A stretch of DNA of 64,000 nt from Oceanivirga miroungae (GCF_902505095.1 NZ_CABWIB010000001.1:186001-250000); one strand, 5' to 3'; counted from the stretch's first letter, positions 1 through 7,780 are shown. The notes: generated from the sequence alone by a model not told the origin. Numbers and translations are program-made.

Positions 1-42
1 AATAAGTTTATCAATCAAATTGTCAATTTGTTTTTTTGTCAT
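1..42 (-). CDS. Start of a gene running off the left edge
   Basis: An ATG at 42 (minus strand) opens a frame reading MTKKQIDNLIDKLI with no stop before the edge. It starts 27 bases after the XRE gene stop and is preceded by GTGAGT, so it could be the second gene of that operon. ImmA/IrrE-type metallopeptidases often follow such repressors and begin with an I-x-x-L-I-x-K-L-I pattern. That identification is a guess from 14 residues. Confidence 0.35.
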   Translation of the reverse strand, partial: MTKKQIDNLIDKLI

Positions 43-68
43 TAAAATCAACTCACTATCTATTCATA

Positions 69-503
69 TTATTTATTAGCTTCTTTTTTTCTCCTTCTCT
101 TAATAGAAGTTATAAATATATTTTGAAGAACAGATTCTAAATCTTCAGCATCTTTTTCACTAATATCTCCAGCTTCAAATAGAAGAGTAGGCATTTTAGC
201 CATTTTTTTTAATTGTTCTAATTCAATTATTTCTTCTCTATTTAATGAAAAAAACTTAATTAATTCGTCATCTGTATAAATTTTTCTTATAGAGTTAGAA
301 TCATTTTTATTTTTATGTCCTAACAGTTCATCTGTAGAATAGTCTAAAACTTCAGCTATTTTTATTAGATTATCTAATGGAATAGCCTTATTTTTACCAT
401 TTTCATATTTCCAAAGAGAATTATAGCCTATACCTGTTTTATTTTCTAAATCATACAGTGTTAGACCTCGTTTTTCTCTAAGTTGTTTAATTTTATTTTC
501 CAT
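69..503 (-). CDS. XRE-family transcriptional repressor
   Basis: A 144-residue protein with an N-terminal Cro/C1-type helix-turn-helix (about residues 4-60: IKQLREKRGLTLYDL, then GIGYNSLWKYENG). This is followed by the usual EVLDYSTDELLG tail of the domain and an acidic/basic helical C-terminus of about 80 residues. Such proteins act as phage- or ICE-type repressors. It is divergent from the replication/mobilization genes that start at 795, and its own promoter overlaps an inverted repeat, which fits autoregulation and control of the divergent operon. The start is preceded by AGGCAGGT. The target genes are inferred from position only. Confidence 0.85.
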   Translation of the reverse strand: MENKIKQLREKRGLTLYDLENKTGIGYNSLWKYENGKNKAIPLDNLIKIAEVLDYSTDELLGHKNKNDSNSIRKIYTDDELIKFFSLNREEIIELEQLKKMAKMPTLLFEAGDISEKDAEDLESVLQNIFITSIKRRRKKEANK

Positions 504-548
504 AATTTACCTGCCTTAATTATAATTTTAAATATTCCTTGCAATATT

Positions 549-576
549 ATTATAACATAATAAGATAAAATTGCAA
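549..576 (-). promoter_or_regulatory. Promoter and inverted repeat of the XRE gene
   Basis: On the minus strand TTGCAA (571-576) and TATAAT (549-554) are separated by 16 bases. The arms CCTTGCAAT (537-545) and ATTGCAAGG (570-578) form an inverted repeat that brackets the promoter, a plausible operator for autoregulation. Confidence 0.6.
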
Positions 577-583
577 GGTATTT

Positions 584-600
584 TTTTACTGATAGTAAAA
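584..600. promoter_or_regulatory. 17-bp palindrome, candidate operator
   Basis: Perfect dyad TTTTACT-GAT-AGTAAAA just upstream of the -35 box at 608. The same 17 bp (reverse complement) occurs at 24527-24543, next to an attachment-like repeat. It could be an operator for the XRE repressor or part of an element end. Confidence 0.45.
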
Positions 601-607
601 TTTTCTG

Positions 608-636
608 TTGACAATAAAAAAAAATAAAAGTATACT
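608..636 (+). promoter_or_regulatory. Strong sigma-70-type promoter of the replication/mobilization operon
   Basis: TTGACA (608-613), a 17-base spacer and TATACT (631-636). It points toward the genes starting at 795 and lies 7 bases after the 17-bp palindrome, so binding there could block it. Confidence 0.75.
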
Positions 637-794
637 AAAAATATCTAAGTGATAAAATTTTTATTTTACCCTTGTAAATATTGAAGTTTTAAATTTGATT
701 GGCGTTTTATTTAATGTGGATTTATTTATTTAGGAGTTTCAAAAAATCTTTTATTGATTTGCATATTTTTGACGTTTAATAAAACGGAGGATAT
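637..794 (+). promoter_or_regulatory. Structured 5' leader of the plasmid-like operon
   Basis: About 150 bases between the promoter and the first start codon. CGTTTTATT (703-711) is complementary to AATAAAACG (778-786), and the second arm overlaps the ribosome binding site of the next gene (785-790). Pairing could therefore mask translation. No antisense promoter was obvious. A function in replication control is speculation. Confidence 0.3.
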
Positions 795-1034
795 ATGATA
801 AAACAAATTTTAAAAGAAAATTCTATAAATTTAAGAAAGGAGAATAGCTTAAGATTTATCTTGAGTAGATATAAAATTATAAGATTAGTCCAACAAATTT
901 CCCACGTAATCTTAGGAATTTTAAAATATACTCAAATTAAATTATATAAAAATAAAGAACAGTATAAAGTGAATACTCAAAGAGTTTCATCTTTTAAAGG
1001 AGGTGAAATTCTTGAATACAAGAATAAGTGTTAA
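795..1034 (+). CDS. Small basic protein of unknown function
   Basis: 79 residues, rich in Lys and Ile, no recognised domain. A good GGAGG at 786-790 precedes the ATG. It overlaps the next gene (start 1012) by 23 bases, as expected for translationally coupled genes. It is the first gene after the strong promoter at 608 and could be a leader peptide, because its composition is not strongly protein-like. Confidence 0.4.
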   Translation: MIKQILKENSINLRKENSLRFILSRYKIIRLVQQISHVILGILKYTQIKLYKNKEQYKVNTQRVSSFKGGEILEYKNKC

Positions 1035-1278
1035 AGAAACAGCATATATTCTTAACTCAACAGAACAATTTGTAAGAATAGAACTTCAAAGAGAACTATT
1101 ACCTATAGGAATATGCCTAAAAGGTGGAAAATCAAATAGATTTACTTATTATATTTATTTAAGTAAATTAGAAGAATATTTAGATAAAAAAATAGACATA
1201 GTAGATTTAAGAAAAAAATTATATTCAAAAGGTTTTTATAGTGAAAAAGAGTGGTGCAAAATTGGCGAAGAGATATAA
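1012..1278 (+). CDS. Small helix-turn-helix, excisionase-like protein
   Basis: I place the start at TTG 1012 because AAAGGAGG ends at 1003, right on an upstream GTG; the TTG has an 8-base spacing. The 88-residue product begins NTRISVKETAYILN and continues with a basic stretch, the layout of MerR/excisionase-type DNA-binding proteins (sensor helix, turn, recognition helix at about residues 4-30). Such proteins are common next to phage-type replication genes. It overlaps the following replication gene slightly. The assignment rests on the short helix-turn-helix-like N-terminus only. Confidence 0.45.
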   Translation: MNTRISVKETAYILNSTEQFVRIELQRELLPIGICLKGGKSNRFTYYIYLSKLEEYLDKKIDIVDLRKKLYSKGFYSEKEWCKIGEEI

Positions 1279-1660
1279 ATGGCTAAAATTGCAAGATGAT
1301 TTTTTTGATAGAATATCTACAAAAAAAATTTTAAAAGAAGAAAATTCTTATGAATTGTTAATAACGTACATAATGTTACAAGTGCGATATATAAAAACAG
1401 AAGGAGTTATTAATAAAATTACAAATTATGATTTTTATGATGAAATAGCACTTAGTATTGACTGTGATGTAGGGGTATTAAAACAATTATTTAATATACT
1501 TGAAGAAACAAATGTAATTGAAATTAATACAAATAGTGAAAACGAGAGCATCACATTATTAGAAGTAGTTAGTAGTATTGGCAGTGAATCAGAATCTGCT
1601 GAAAGAGTTAGAAAACATAGGCAAAATAAAAAAGAAATATCTTTATGTAACACTATGTAA
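1262..1660 (+). CDS. Phage-type replisome organizer, N-terminal domain, probably truncated
   Basis: The product reads AKRYKWLKLQDDFFDR from the TTG at 1262, the typical start of the phage replisome-organizer N-terminal domain. A longer GTG start at 1241 is possible. The winged-helix part (residues 1-100) is followed by SAERVRKHRQNKK, also typical of the family, whose members usually continue with Cys-Asn-Val and Lys/Asp repeats. Here the frame stops at 1660, but the +1-shifted frame at 1663-1704 reads KCNVEKDKDKDIL, so a frameshift has probably cut off the tail. The role would be loading replication proteins at an origin. Confidence 0.65.
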   Translation: MAKRYKWLKLQDDFFDRISTKKILKEENSYELLITYIMLQVRYIKTEGVINKITNYDFYDEIALSIDCDVGVLKQLFNILEETNVIEINTNSENESITLLEVVSSIGSESESAERVRKHRQNKKEISLCNTM

Positions 1661-1721
1661 CTAAATGTAACGTAGAGAAAGATAAAGATAAAGATATTCT
1701 TTAACAAAATAAGGAGGAGAT

Positions 1722-1934
1722 ATGTTTATATTATACTGTAGTAAATATGATAAAATATATAATTTAATAAAAAGTAAAAATACTGATATAAATATAGTAT
1801 TAGAAGAAGAAATGGAACAAGATGAATTAAAAGAGTTGAAATATAAGCTGCCAGTATTGGTTGAAAGAAAAACTAAAAAAAATATAGTAGTAGCTATAGG
1901 AAACAAAAGAATTAAGGACAAGATGGATAGATAG
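1722..1934 (+). CDS. Small protein, possibly glutaredoxin-like fold
   Basis: 70 residues with an excellent AAGGAGG (1710-1716). The layout (FILYCSKYDKIYNLI..., then KLPVLVERK..., then VVAIGNKRI) resembles the strand-helix-strand order of glutaredoxins, including a cis-Pro-like PVLVE, but there is only one cysteine and no CxxC. I would call it unknown. It lies between the replication gene and the relaxase operon genes. Confidence 0.45.
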   Translation: MFILYCSKYDKIYNLIKSKNTDINIVLEEEMEQDELKELKYKLPVLVERKTKKNIVVAIGNKRIKDKMDR

Positions 1935-1947
1935 GAGAGTGGGATAT

Positions 1948-2307
1948 TTGTTTGAATTTAAGTTTGTAGTTGAAGATGATAATGTATATTTTTTTGCTAG
2001 AAAGATAAAAAGTTATTCTCAAAATTATGAAGAATGGAGTAGAATAGTAACAAAATTAAAAAAAGATAAAACACAGTCTAAGGAAAGACTAATAGATATG
2101 TTAAAAATGAGAAAAATAGGATTTGATATGGGTGTAGATAAAATGTTTAAACTTGATATGTATATGAATCATAAATATGTATTTGTAGATGTAAAAAAAG
2201 GTGAAAATTATGGTGAGCCAACAGGAAATGATATTGAAGGCGAAGTTATAGAATCAGCAGAAACATCAACTAATATATATGCTATTTATAAATTAAGTGA
2301 GGCTTAA
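1948..2307 (+). CDS. Hypothetical protein upstream of the relaxase
   Basis: About 119 residues from the TTG at 1948, chosen because AGGAG at 1933-1937 gives a 10-base spacing, whereas the GTG at 1939 touches the SD. The protein begins FEFKFVVEDDNVYFF, suggesting beta strands, then a basic helix around residues 25-60. No domain recognised. Its stop is 2 bases before the relaxase start, and its last codons contain the relaxase ribosome binding site (GAGG at 2299-2302), so the two are coupled. An accessory mobilization role is possible. Confidence 0.5.
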   Translation: MFEFKFVVEDDNVYFFARKIKSYSQNYEEWSRIVTKLKKDKTQSKERLIDMLKMRKIGFDMGVDKMFKLDMYMNHKYVFVDVKKGENYGEPTGNDIEGEVIESAETSTNIYAIYKLSEA

Positions 2308-2309
2308 AC

Positions 2310-3650
2310 TTGGCTATTTATAGATTACATTTAAAAAATGGCTATACTCCAATATCTCATTTATCTTATATAAACAGAAAAGAAAAATATAGTGCAAGGA
2401 AGGATTTAGTTTCAATAGGAGAAGGTAACCTTCCTACTGAATTTAAAAATATAGAGCATTTTTGGGAATCGGCTGTAAAAAATAAAAGAGCCAATGCAAG
2501 AATTTATAAAGAATTTGAAATATCCTTACCAAAGGAATTTTCTGATAAGGAAAATATAGAGCTTACAGAAAAATTTACTAGGATGGTTTTTAAGAATAAA
2601 TTTGTATATAATTATGCAATACATAATCCTAAAGGAATTCAACCTCATGCACACATAATGTTTTGTGATAGAGAATTAGATGGGATTAAAAGAAATGAAA
2701 ATATGTTTTTTGTAAGGCATAATTCTAAAAATCCTATGTTAGGAGGTGTAAAAAAAAATAGATTTATAAATACAAATAATTATTTATTAGAAATAAGAAA
2801 ATTATGGGAGGATATATTAAATGAAAAGCTTTTAGAAAAAGGATTAGATGTTGTTTCATGTAAAACTTTAGAAGAACAAAAAGAAGAGGCTATAAAAAAT
2901 AAAGATTATGAAAAAGCAAAAACATTTAATAGAAATCCAAGAAAGAAAATAAATATTAGAGATAAATCAAAAAAAGAATTATATGATGAATTAAAAGAAT
3001 CTAAAGATATTTCAGAAGAAAGATATAAGGTAGTTAATAAAATTAGGATATTAAGACTTATAGATGAAAATATAAAACAGGGATATAAAGATTTTGAAAG
3101 TTTAATAAGTAAAAAAGAAAAAATACTAAACGAAATTGAAAAACTTGATAAAAAATCTAAATCAAATAGACTAGTTAAAATTGCATATAATCAAGTATCT
3201 AAGGGAGAATATTTTAAATTATTAAATGAAAGAAAAAAAGAAAATAAAGTGAAATTAAAAGCAATAGAAAATGAATATAATGTAGATAAATTAGTTTTAA
3301 GTATGAGAGTAAAATATTTAAAAAAAATTAATGAAGAAAAAGAAAATTTAAAAATAATAGAAGCTTCATTAATTGCTTTAGAAAAGAAAATGGAAGATAA
3401 ACCTATTTATTCATTAGAAAAGCTTTATTATAAAACTAAAAAGAGTAAAAATATTAATAAGTTAAAAGAAATTAATAAAATGGATCAAAGAAATCAAAAA
3501 ATTAATTTGAAAAGAATTATGTATGATATTAAAAGATTAGAAAGAATAAAATCTAAAGAAAATAATTATTTACCAGAAGGATATATAGATTTAGATGAGT
3601 ATAGATATATTAATTTAGATGATAATTTTTCTGTTGATTTAGAATTATAA
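2310..3650 (+). CDS. MobA/MobL family relaxase (MobQ type)
   Basis: 446 residues starting at TTG 2310 with GAGG 7 bases upstream. The N-terminal 195 residues match MobA/MobL relaxases: strand IYRLHLKN, candidate catalytic tyrosine near residue 20 (HLSYINR), and the metal-binding motif PHAHIMF at about 112-118 followed by CDRELDG. These enzymes nick one strand at oriT and stay attached to the 5' end, starting mobilization of a plasmid or IME. The C-terminal 250 residues are Lys/Glu-rich and strongly coiled-coil and lack a recognisable primase or helicase. No coupling protein or type IV secretion genes are present, so the element would be mobilizable rather than self-transmissible. Confidence 0.9.
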   Translation: MAIYRLHLKNGYTPISHLSYINRKEKYSARKDLVSIGEGNLPTEFKNIEHFWESAVKNKRANARIYKEFEISLPKEFSDKENIELTEKFTRMVFKNKFVYNYAIHNPKGIQPHAHIMFCDRELDGIKRNENMFFVRHNSKNPMLGGVKKNRFINTNNYLLEIRKLWEDILNEKLLEKGLDVVSCKTLEEQKEEAIKNKDYEKAKTFNRNPRKKINIRDKSKKELYDELKESKDISEERYKVVNKIRILRLIDENIKQGYKDFESLISKKEKILNEIEKLDKKSKSNRLVKIAYNQVSKGEYFKLLNERKKENKVKLKAIENEYNVDKLVLSMRVKYLKKINEEKENLKIIEASLIALEKKMEDKPIYSLEKLYYKTKKSKNINKLKEINKMDQRNQKINLKRIMYDIKRLERIKSKENNYLPEGYIDLDEYRYINLDDNFSVDLEL

Positions 3651-3719
3651 AATTATTTTGAACTTGATATTTTTCAAGGTATAATGTTATTAGATAAAAT
3701 ACAAAAGGAGATGCCAATT

Positions 3720-4256
3720 ATGGAATATGAATTAATTAGTACAGTTATAAATATGTCTAATAATAAAGAATGGTATTTAGCTGTTCATGAATGGAATATT
3801 ATTGGATTCTATGATGATGAAGAATGTGAATCCGAATGTGTTTGTGGTAAAAAAGGGATAAGGTATTTATATAAAATAGTGAATAGGTATAACAAAAATA
3901 TTTTATATCCAATCGGAAGTAGTTGCATAAGAAAATTTGCACGTGAAGATATGAATGAGGATATATCATTGTATGAACAATTACTTAGATTGACTTCAGA
4001 ATACAGTAGAACTGGAAAAGTTTTGTTAGACTCAGAATTCTTTTCAAGAAGATTAATAAATTATTTTTATGATAAGGGATGCTTTGGTAATAATGATAAT
4101 GCTGAAAAAAATAGAGATTTTTTAATTAATATGTTTAATAAGAGAAATCAACCAACAGAAAATCAAGAAAAATATATATGGTCATTATTGAATAAAAATA
4201 TAAAACCATATTTAGATAAAGTAATTAAAGAGAATAAAGTGAGAAAAAACAACTAA
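3720..4256 (+). CDS. Cys-rich plasmid protein, putative zinc-binding
   Basis: I use ATG 3720 because AGGAG (3706-3710) is 9 bases upstream; an earlier ATG at 3684 has a poorer site. The 178-residue product has CESECVCG at about residues 36-43 and, after the segment NRYNKNILYPIG, SSCIRKF. This C-x3-C-x-C...C pattern is seen in small phage and plasmid proteins and could bind zinc. The C-terminal half is Asn/Lys-rich and helical. It follows the relaxase gene after 69 bases. No function can be assigned. Confidence 0.5.
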   Translation: MEYELISTVINMSNNKEWYLAVHEWNIIGFYDDEECESECVCGKKGIRYLYKIVNRYNKNILYPIGSSCIRKFAREDMNEDISLYEQLLRLTSEYSRTGKVLLDSEFFSRRLINYFYDKGCFGNNDNAEKNRDFLINMFNKRNQPTENQEKYIWSLLNKNIKPYLDKVIKENKVRKNN

Positions 4257-4271
4257 ATATATAAATTTTAA

Positions 4272-4300
4272 TTGCAATTTATAAATATATATTATATAAT
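4272..4300 (+). promoter_or_regulatory. Promoter of the Panacea toxin-antitoxin operon
   Basis: TTGCAA (4272-4277), 17-base spacer, TATAAT (4295-4300), 29 bases before the antitoxin ATG. The operon thus has its own promoter. Confidence 0.65.
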
Positions 4301-4328
4301 ATTGTGACTTTTAGGAGGTGATATTGAT

Positions 4329-4976
4329 ATGCTTAATTCAAGTAATAGACATTTAGAAATTCTAAGTTGGTTAAATACTAAAAAGGATATAACTCAATAC
4401 ACACATTTACAATTAGAAAAATTTTTATATTTTTATGAAATGTTTAATATGGTTGATAATAAAACATATAATATAAAAGGATTAAAAGCTTATGAAAATG
4501 GTCCAGTATACAGCAATGTATATGGTGATTATGTTTATAATAGAGAAGAATTATTTAATAGAATTAGATCTATTAATTCAGATAGTAATTTAGATAGTAA
4601 TGATAATTTAGTAAAATCTAGATTTTTAATTGAAACATTAAATGATAATGATTTGTCGTATTTAACTCATCAATTAGATATGTGGAAATGTAAAGAAAAA
4701 GAAATAAAAATGGGAGTTAAACAAATTCCTATATATGAAAGAGATATAACAATTAATGATAAAAAAATGTTAGAACAAATAAAAAGTGGATGTATGGATG
4801 TTAGCAATTATGAAGTAATAAATATATTGGATAAAAGATTTTTAATAGATAAAAATATTTTTTCTAATTTTAAACGAGAACATTATCAAACATTAGAAAA
4901 ATTAAGTAATGTTGAAGATCTTGATAACCCTGTTTATATCGATATGAGTGAAGAGGGGGTATTATTAGTTGATTAA
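4329..4976 (+). CDS. Panacea-domain (DUF4065/SocA-like) antitoxin
   Basis: 215 residues. Residues 25-75 carry the Panacea signature: LQLEKFLYFYEMF, then GLKAYENGPVYSNVYGDY. This domain is shared by a broad group of antitoxins that pair with many unrelated toxins and neutralise them by direct binding. AGGAGGTG (4313-4320) precedes the ATG. The stop overlaps the start of the next gene by 8 bases, the tight coupling usual in two-gene toxin-antitoxin operons. The C-terminal part (about 130-215) is variable and probably contacts the toxin or DNA. Confidence 0.75.
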   Translation: MLNSSNRHLEILSWLNTKKDITQYTHLQLEKFLYFYEMFNMVDNKTYNIKGLKAYENGPVYSNVYGDYVYNREELFNRIRSINSDSNLDSNDNLVKSRFLIETLNDNDLSYLTHQLDMWKCKEKEIKMGVKQIPIYERDITINDKKMLEQIKSGCMDVSNYEVINILDKRFLIDKNIFSNFKREHYQTLEKLSNVEDLDNPVYIDMSEEGVLLVD

Positions 4977-5376
4977 AGAAAAAGATGTTGTTACTCTTTA
5001 TATGCCTTTTCCTAGCATTAATTCAAATTTAGCAGTTAAGGCACACATGTATATTTGTTATAAAGCTTTAAATAAAAATAAAAAATTATTAAAAGTTCAA
5101 ACAAATAAGGCAAAAGTATTAAAAAAATTTGTAAATTATCATATAGAAAATAATGACATTAATAGAAATCCATTTTTAAGACCTTCAATAATAGATTTAG
5201 ATAAGTTGTTTATAATTGATAATATTGTTATACCTATTTCTTTAAAAACAAAATCAAGAGGAGATATTAGCCAAGATTTATATGAAGAATTAAATTCCAA
5301 AATGAAGAGTTCAATAAAAATAGAAAATGTTAATGAAACAGAATTTTTAAAAATTAATAAAAAGTGTTTTAAATAA
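4969..5376 (+). CDS. Candidate toxin of the Panacea pair
   Basis: 135 residues from TTG 4969, overlapping the antitoxin by 8 bases. The N-terminus (KDVVTLYMPFPSINSNLAVKAHMYIC) resembles the start of MazF/PemK-like toxins, which open with a G-D-V-V-x-V-x-F-P strand pair. The rest has no recognisable motif and is Lys/Asn-rich. Role as toxin is inferred from gene order, overlap and the shared promoter and terminator. A strong hairpin terminator follows at 5381. The MazF-like fold needs a structure comparison. Confidence 0.5.
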   Translation: MIKEKDVVTLYMPFPSINSNLAVKAHMYICYKALNKNKKLLKVQTNKAKVLKKFVNYHIENNDINRNPFLRPSIIDLDKLFIIDNIVIPISLKTKSRGDISQDLYEELNSKMKSSIKIENVNETEFLKINKKCFK

Positions 5377-5380
5377 AAAG

Positions 5381-5404
5381 TAGAGTTATAAACTCTATTT
5401 TTTA
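5381..5404 (+). terminator. Rho-independent terminator of the toxin-antitoxin operon
   Basis: TAGAGTT (5381-5387) and AACTCTA (5391-5397) form a 7-bp stem with a 3-base loop, followed by six T. Confidence 0.75.
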
Positions 5405-5434
5405 TTAAAAAATTATAGTGAAAGGAGTTAAGTT

Positions 5435-5912
5435 TTGGAGAAAAATAAAATTAAAATAATATTTGATTGGAATATTATTAAAAGTATAGAATTAGGTAAT
5501 GAAAAATTAATAAAAAAAATATATGAGTTTAAATTAGAGAATAACATAGATATATTTATGCTAGATTTATATTTTCAAGATTTAAATAATGATATTGTTT
5601 ATAAATATAATTATAAGATAGAAAAAGATTTAAAATTCATATATAATTTTTTTAAAGGAAATTATTATAGTACATATTTAGACAAAATAAAAAAAATAAA
5701 AGATATAAAAGAATTAAAAGATGAATATAAAATAATATTTTTAGAATATAAGAAAAATTTAGAAAATATAATTAAGCAAGTACAATGTTTAATAAATTTA
5801 CCTAATTTAGATAAAGTTTTATCTTCTGATGAAATAAAAAAAATAAGTGAATTAAAAGATAAAAAAAATTGTGAAAAAATAATAAAAAAAATTCTTCTAT
5901 ATTTTAGGGAAA
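5435..5912 (+). pseudogene. PIN-like protein, 3' end removed by an IS3-family element
   Basis: The TTG at 5435 has AAAGGAG 9-10 bases upstream. The product begins KIKIIFDWNIIKSIELG, like the first strand of PIN-like ribonuclease domains (an acidic residue right after the hydrophobic strand), then a Lys/Ile-rich helical region of about 120 residues. Native sequence ends near 5911, where the terminal repeat of the IS3-family element begins; the last 17 codons (to 5962) are IS sequence. The lost part would have carried the remaining catalytic acids, so the protein is presumably inactive. PIN-like assignment is tentative. Confidence 0.45.
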
Positions 5913-5962
5913 GAACATGTACCAATAAACTAGACACAAAAGTGAAAAATCAAATTTATTAA

Positions 5963-6799
5963 TTATATAAGGGAATTATTTCTAATAATATTAGGAGTAG
6001 TTCCCTTTAATGTTATTCTAGTTTCATTATAAAATTTAAAATAGTTTTCAATCTCTTTAATTGCTAGCTCCTTAGTTTTAAAATATTCTTTACATATTGG
6101 ATTATACACAAATTCTGACTTAAATATTCCCCAAAAACTTTCAATAGGAGAATTATCAGGACAGTGACCTGGTCTTGACATACTATGCTTAATATTTCCT
6201 CTAATATGTTTAAATCCATATGAAGTATATTGATATCCTCTATCAGTTTGTATCATCAAATTATTATTATCTATATCTATATTTTCTTTTTCTATAACAT
6301 CTTTTAAGTTAGTAAATACTAATTCATTATCATTTGTATTTCTAATTGAATAACCCAATAATTTTTTTGAATGTATATCAATTATTCCACTTATATATAT
6401 CTTTCCTTCCGCTGTTTTTACCTCAGTTACATCAGTAGACCATTTTTGATTTTCTGCTTCTACTGTAAAATCTCTATTCATTAAATTCTCTGCTGTATAT
6501 TCAGCAGCTGTTTTCTTAAATCTTTTCTTTTTAACCCTTATTACACATTCTATATTTAACTCTTTCATAATTCTTCTAATTTTTTTAGAATTATAGTTTG
6601 AATTTAGTCTTTTATTTACTTCTATAGTCATTCTATTTCTTCCGTATGTAGAAAAGACTTCTTTATCTATTTGCTTAATAGTTTCTTTTAATTCCTTATC
6701 TTTTTCATCTTTAGCATTATACTTTAAAAAGTTGTAATAAGTTGATCTATTTAATTCTAGTACTTCACACATATACTTAATATCATATTTATGCTTCAA
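5963..6799 (-). CDS. IS3-family transposase OrfB (DDE catalytic protein)
   Basis: 278 residues with an HTH_21-like start (YMCEVLELNRSTYYNF) and an rve integrase core: WSTDVTEV (first Asp), MIQTDRGYQYTS (second Asp) and SPIESFWGIFKSEF (Glu). All three catalytic residues are present. The -1 frame of orfA continues into this frame (NGKISKCLTIEALKHKYDIK), so the active product is probably an OrfAB fusion made by frameshifting at AAAAAA (6834-6839). Intact by sequence. Confidence 0.9.
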   Translation of the reverse strand: MKHKYDIKYMCEVLELNRSTYYNFLKYNAKDEKDKELKETIKQIDKEVFSTYGRNRMTIEVNKRLNSNYNSKKIRRIMKELNIECVIRVKKKRFKKTAAEYTAENLMNRDFTVEAENQKWSTDVTEVKTAEGKIYISGIIDIHSKKLLGYSIRNTNDNELVFTNLKDVIEKENIDIDNNNLMIQTDRGYQYTSYGFKHIRGNIKHSMSRPGHCPDNSPIESFWGIFKSEFVYNPICKEYFKTKELAIKEIENYFKFYNETRITLKGTTPNIIRNNSLI

Positions 6800-6822
6800 T
6801 GCCTCTATTGTTAAACATTTAC

Positions 6823-7485
6823 TTATCTTCCCATTTTTTCTAACTCGTCCATAATTTCTTCGTTTTTTTTTAATATTTCTAATTCTGCCTTTAATCTTTC
6901 AATTTCAATATCTTTTAATTTAAGAAGGATTTCGTGTTTAGCTTCAACACTAGTATTATTATCTTTTAGTTTATCTTCTAAACTCTTCTCAAAATTATTT
7001 ACCCAACGATAAATTGTAGGATAACTAACATAATATTTCTTGCAAATTTCTTTATAGTTTTTATTATTTTCAATGCATTCTTTAGTTATATTATATTTTT
7101 CTTGTTTAGTATATTTTTTAGATTTCATAGTATAAAATTCTCCTTTTGGATCATAATCCGTAAGTTCTTTATTACTATTATACAATTTTATACAATTATT
7201 TAAAACAGTTTTATTAATATTATATTCTATGATTATCTCATTTTTACTTTTACCAGATAAATATTCACATAAAATTTTTTGTTTAAATTCCTTAGTGTAT
7301 GTAGAATTTCTTACCTTTTCTTCAAATACAGAACAACCATGTTTTTTATATAGATTAATACATTGTTTTACAGTAGTGCTATTAACATCATATTTAATAG
7401 CCAATTCACTTAGTTTCATTCCTTTTTCTCTATCTTTACATAATTGTATTTTTTCTTCTTTACTTAATTTTGCTTTTCTACCCAT
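6823..7485 (-). CDS. IS3-family OrfA, helix-turn-helix protein
   Basis: 220 residues, longer than the common 90-100 because it contains about three successive helix-turn-helix units (residues 5-45, 60-105 and 120-165), followed by a leucine-zipper-like helix (EAKHEILLKLKDIEIERLKAEL). It binds the terminal repeats and dimerises. The C-terminus ELEKMGR overlaps the A6 slip site, where a -1 shift fuses it to OrfB. The start at 7485 lies just inside the right terminal repeat. Confidence 0.85.
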   Translation of the reverse strand: MGRKAKLSKEEKIQLCKDREKGMKLSELAIKYDVNSTTVKQCINLYKKHGCSVFEEKVRNSTYTKEFKQKILCEYLSGKSKNEIIIEYNINKTVLNNCIKLYNSNKELTDYDPKGEFYTMKSKKYTKQEKYNITKECIENNKNYKEICKKYYVSYPTIYRWVNNFEKSLEDKLKDNNTSVEAKHEILLKLKDIEIERLKAELEILKKNEEIMDELEKMGR

Positions 7486-7556
7486 AAAAAAACATGCACC
7501 TTACCTTTCACAAAATTTCTCTCATTTTTGTGTCTAGTTTATCGGGACATGTTCTT

Positions 7557-7637
7557 ATTTAATTATATACCATAAGAGGATTTATTCAAATGTTATTTTT
7601 TTTATTTTCTAAATTACAGACTTTTTACAGCACTCTC
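7557..7637 (-). mobile_element. Relic: left end of an IS256-family element
   Basis: The reverse complement of this 81-bp segment matches the left end of the intact IS256-family element at 22980 almost base for base, ending with the terminal GAGAGTGCTG at 7637. It is cut off by the IS3-family terminal repeat at 7556, so IS3 probably inserted into or beside an older IS256 copy and the rest was deleted. Confidence 0.8.
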
Positions 7638-7714
7638 ATTTTTTTAGTTTTTAAAAGATTGTAAATTTTTTTATTATTAGTAAAACATATAATTTTCAAA
7701 AATGATGGTGTTGC

Positions 7715-7780
7715 CTACAAATTCCCTACAAATTCCCTGCAAATTCCCTGCAAATTCCCTACAAATTCCCTACAAATGAG
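7715..7780. repeat. Six tandem 11-bp repeats beside the integrase gene
   Basis: CTACAAATTCC repeats at 7715, 7726, 7737, 7748 and 7759 (with CTGC variants) plus a partial copy at 7770. The 11-bp period is about one helical turn, so copies face the same side of the DNA, as expected for binding sites of a protein such as an integrase arm domain. It lies just downstream of the 3' end of the integrase fragment and is followed by GAGTTACAGA, similar to the repeats at 14150 and 22964. Confidence 0.75.

Larger units (their letters stand above)
5911..7556 (-). mobile_element. IS3-family insertion sequence, apparently complete
   Basis: About 1.65 kb bounded by inverted repeats: the left end at 5911-5941 and the right end at 7525-7556 share the core AATAAACTAGACACAAAA (or GATAAAC...) preceded by AAGAACATGT. 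It contains orfA and orfB on the minus strand with a slippery A run between them. No target duplication is visible: the left flank is a PIN-like gene and the right flank an IS256 relic, so one side has probably been deleted. Solo ends or pieces of the same element occur at 12276 and 21148. Confidence 0.8.

Noticed and set aside
1003-1011. GTG 1003 as start of the small HTH gene
   Set aside because: The GTG overlaps the AGGAGG itself; the TTG at 1012 has correct spacing.
795-5376. A complete conjugative system
   Set aside because: Only a relaxase is present; there is no coupling protein or VirB4-type ATPase.
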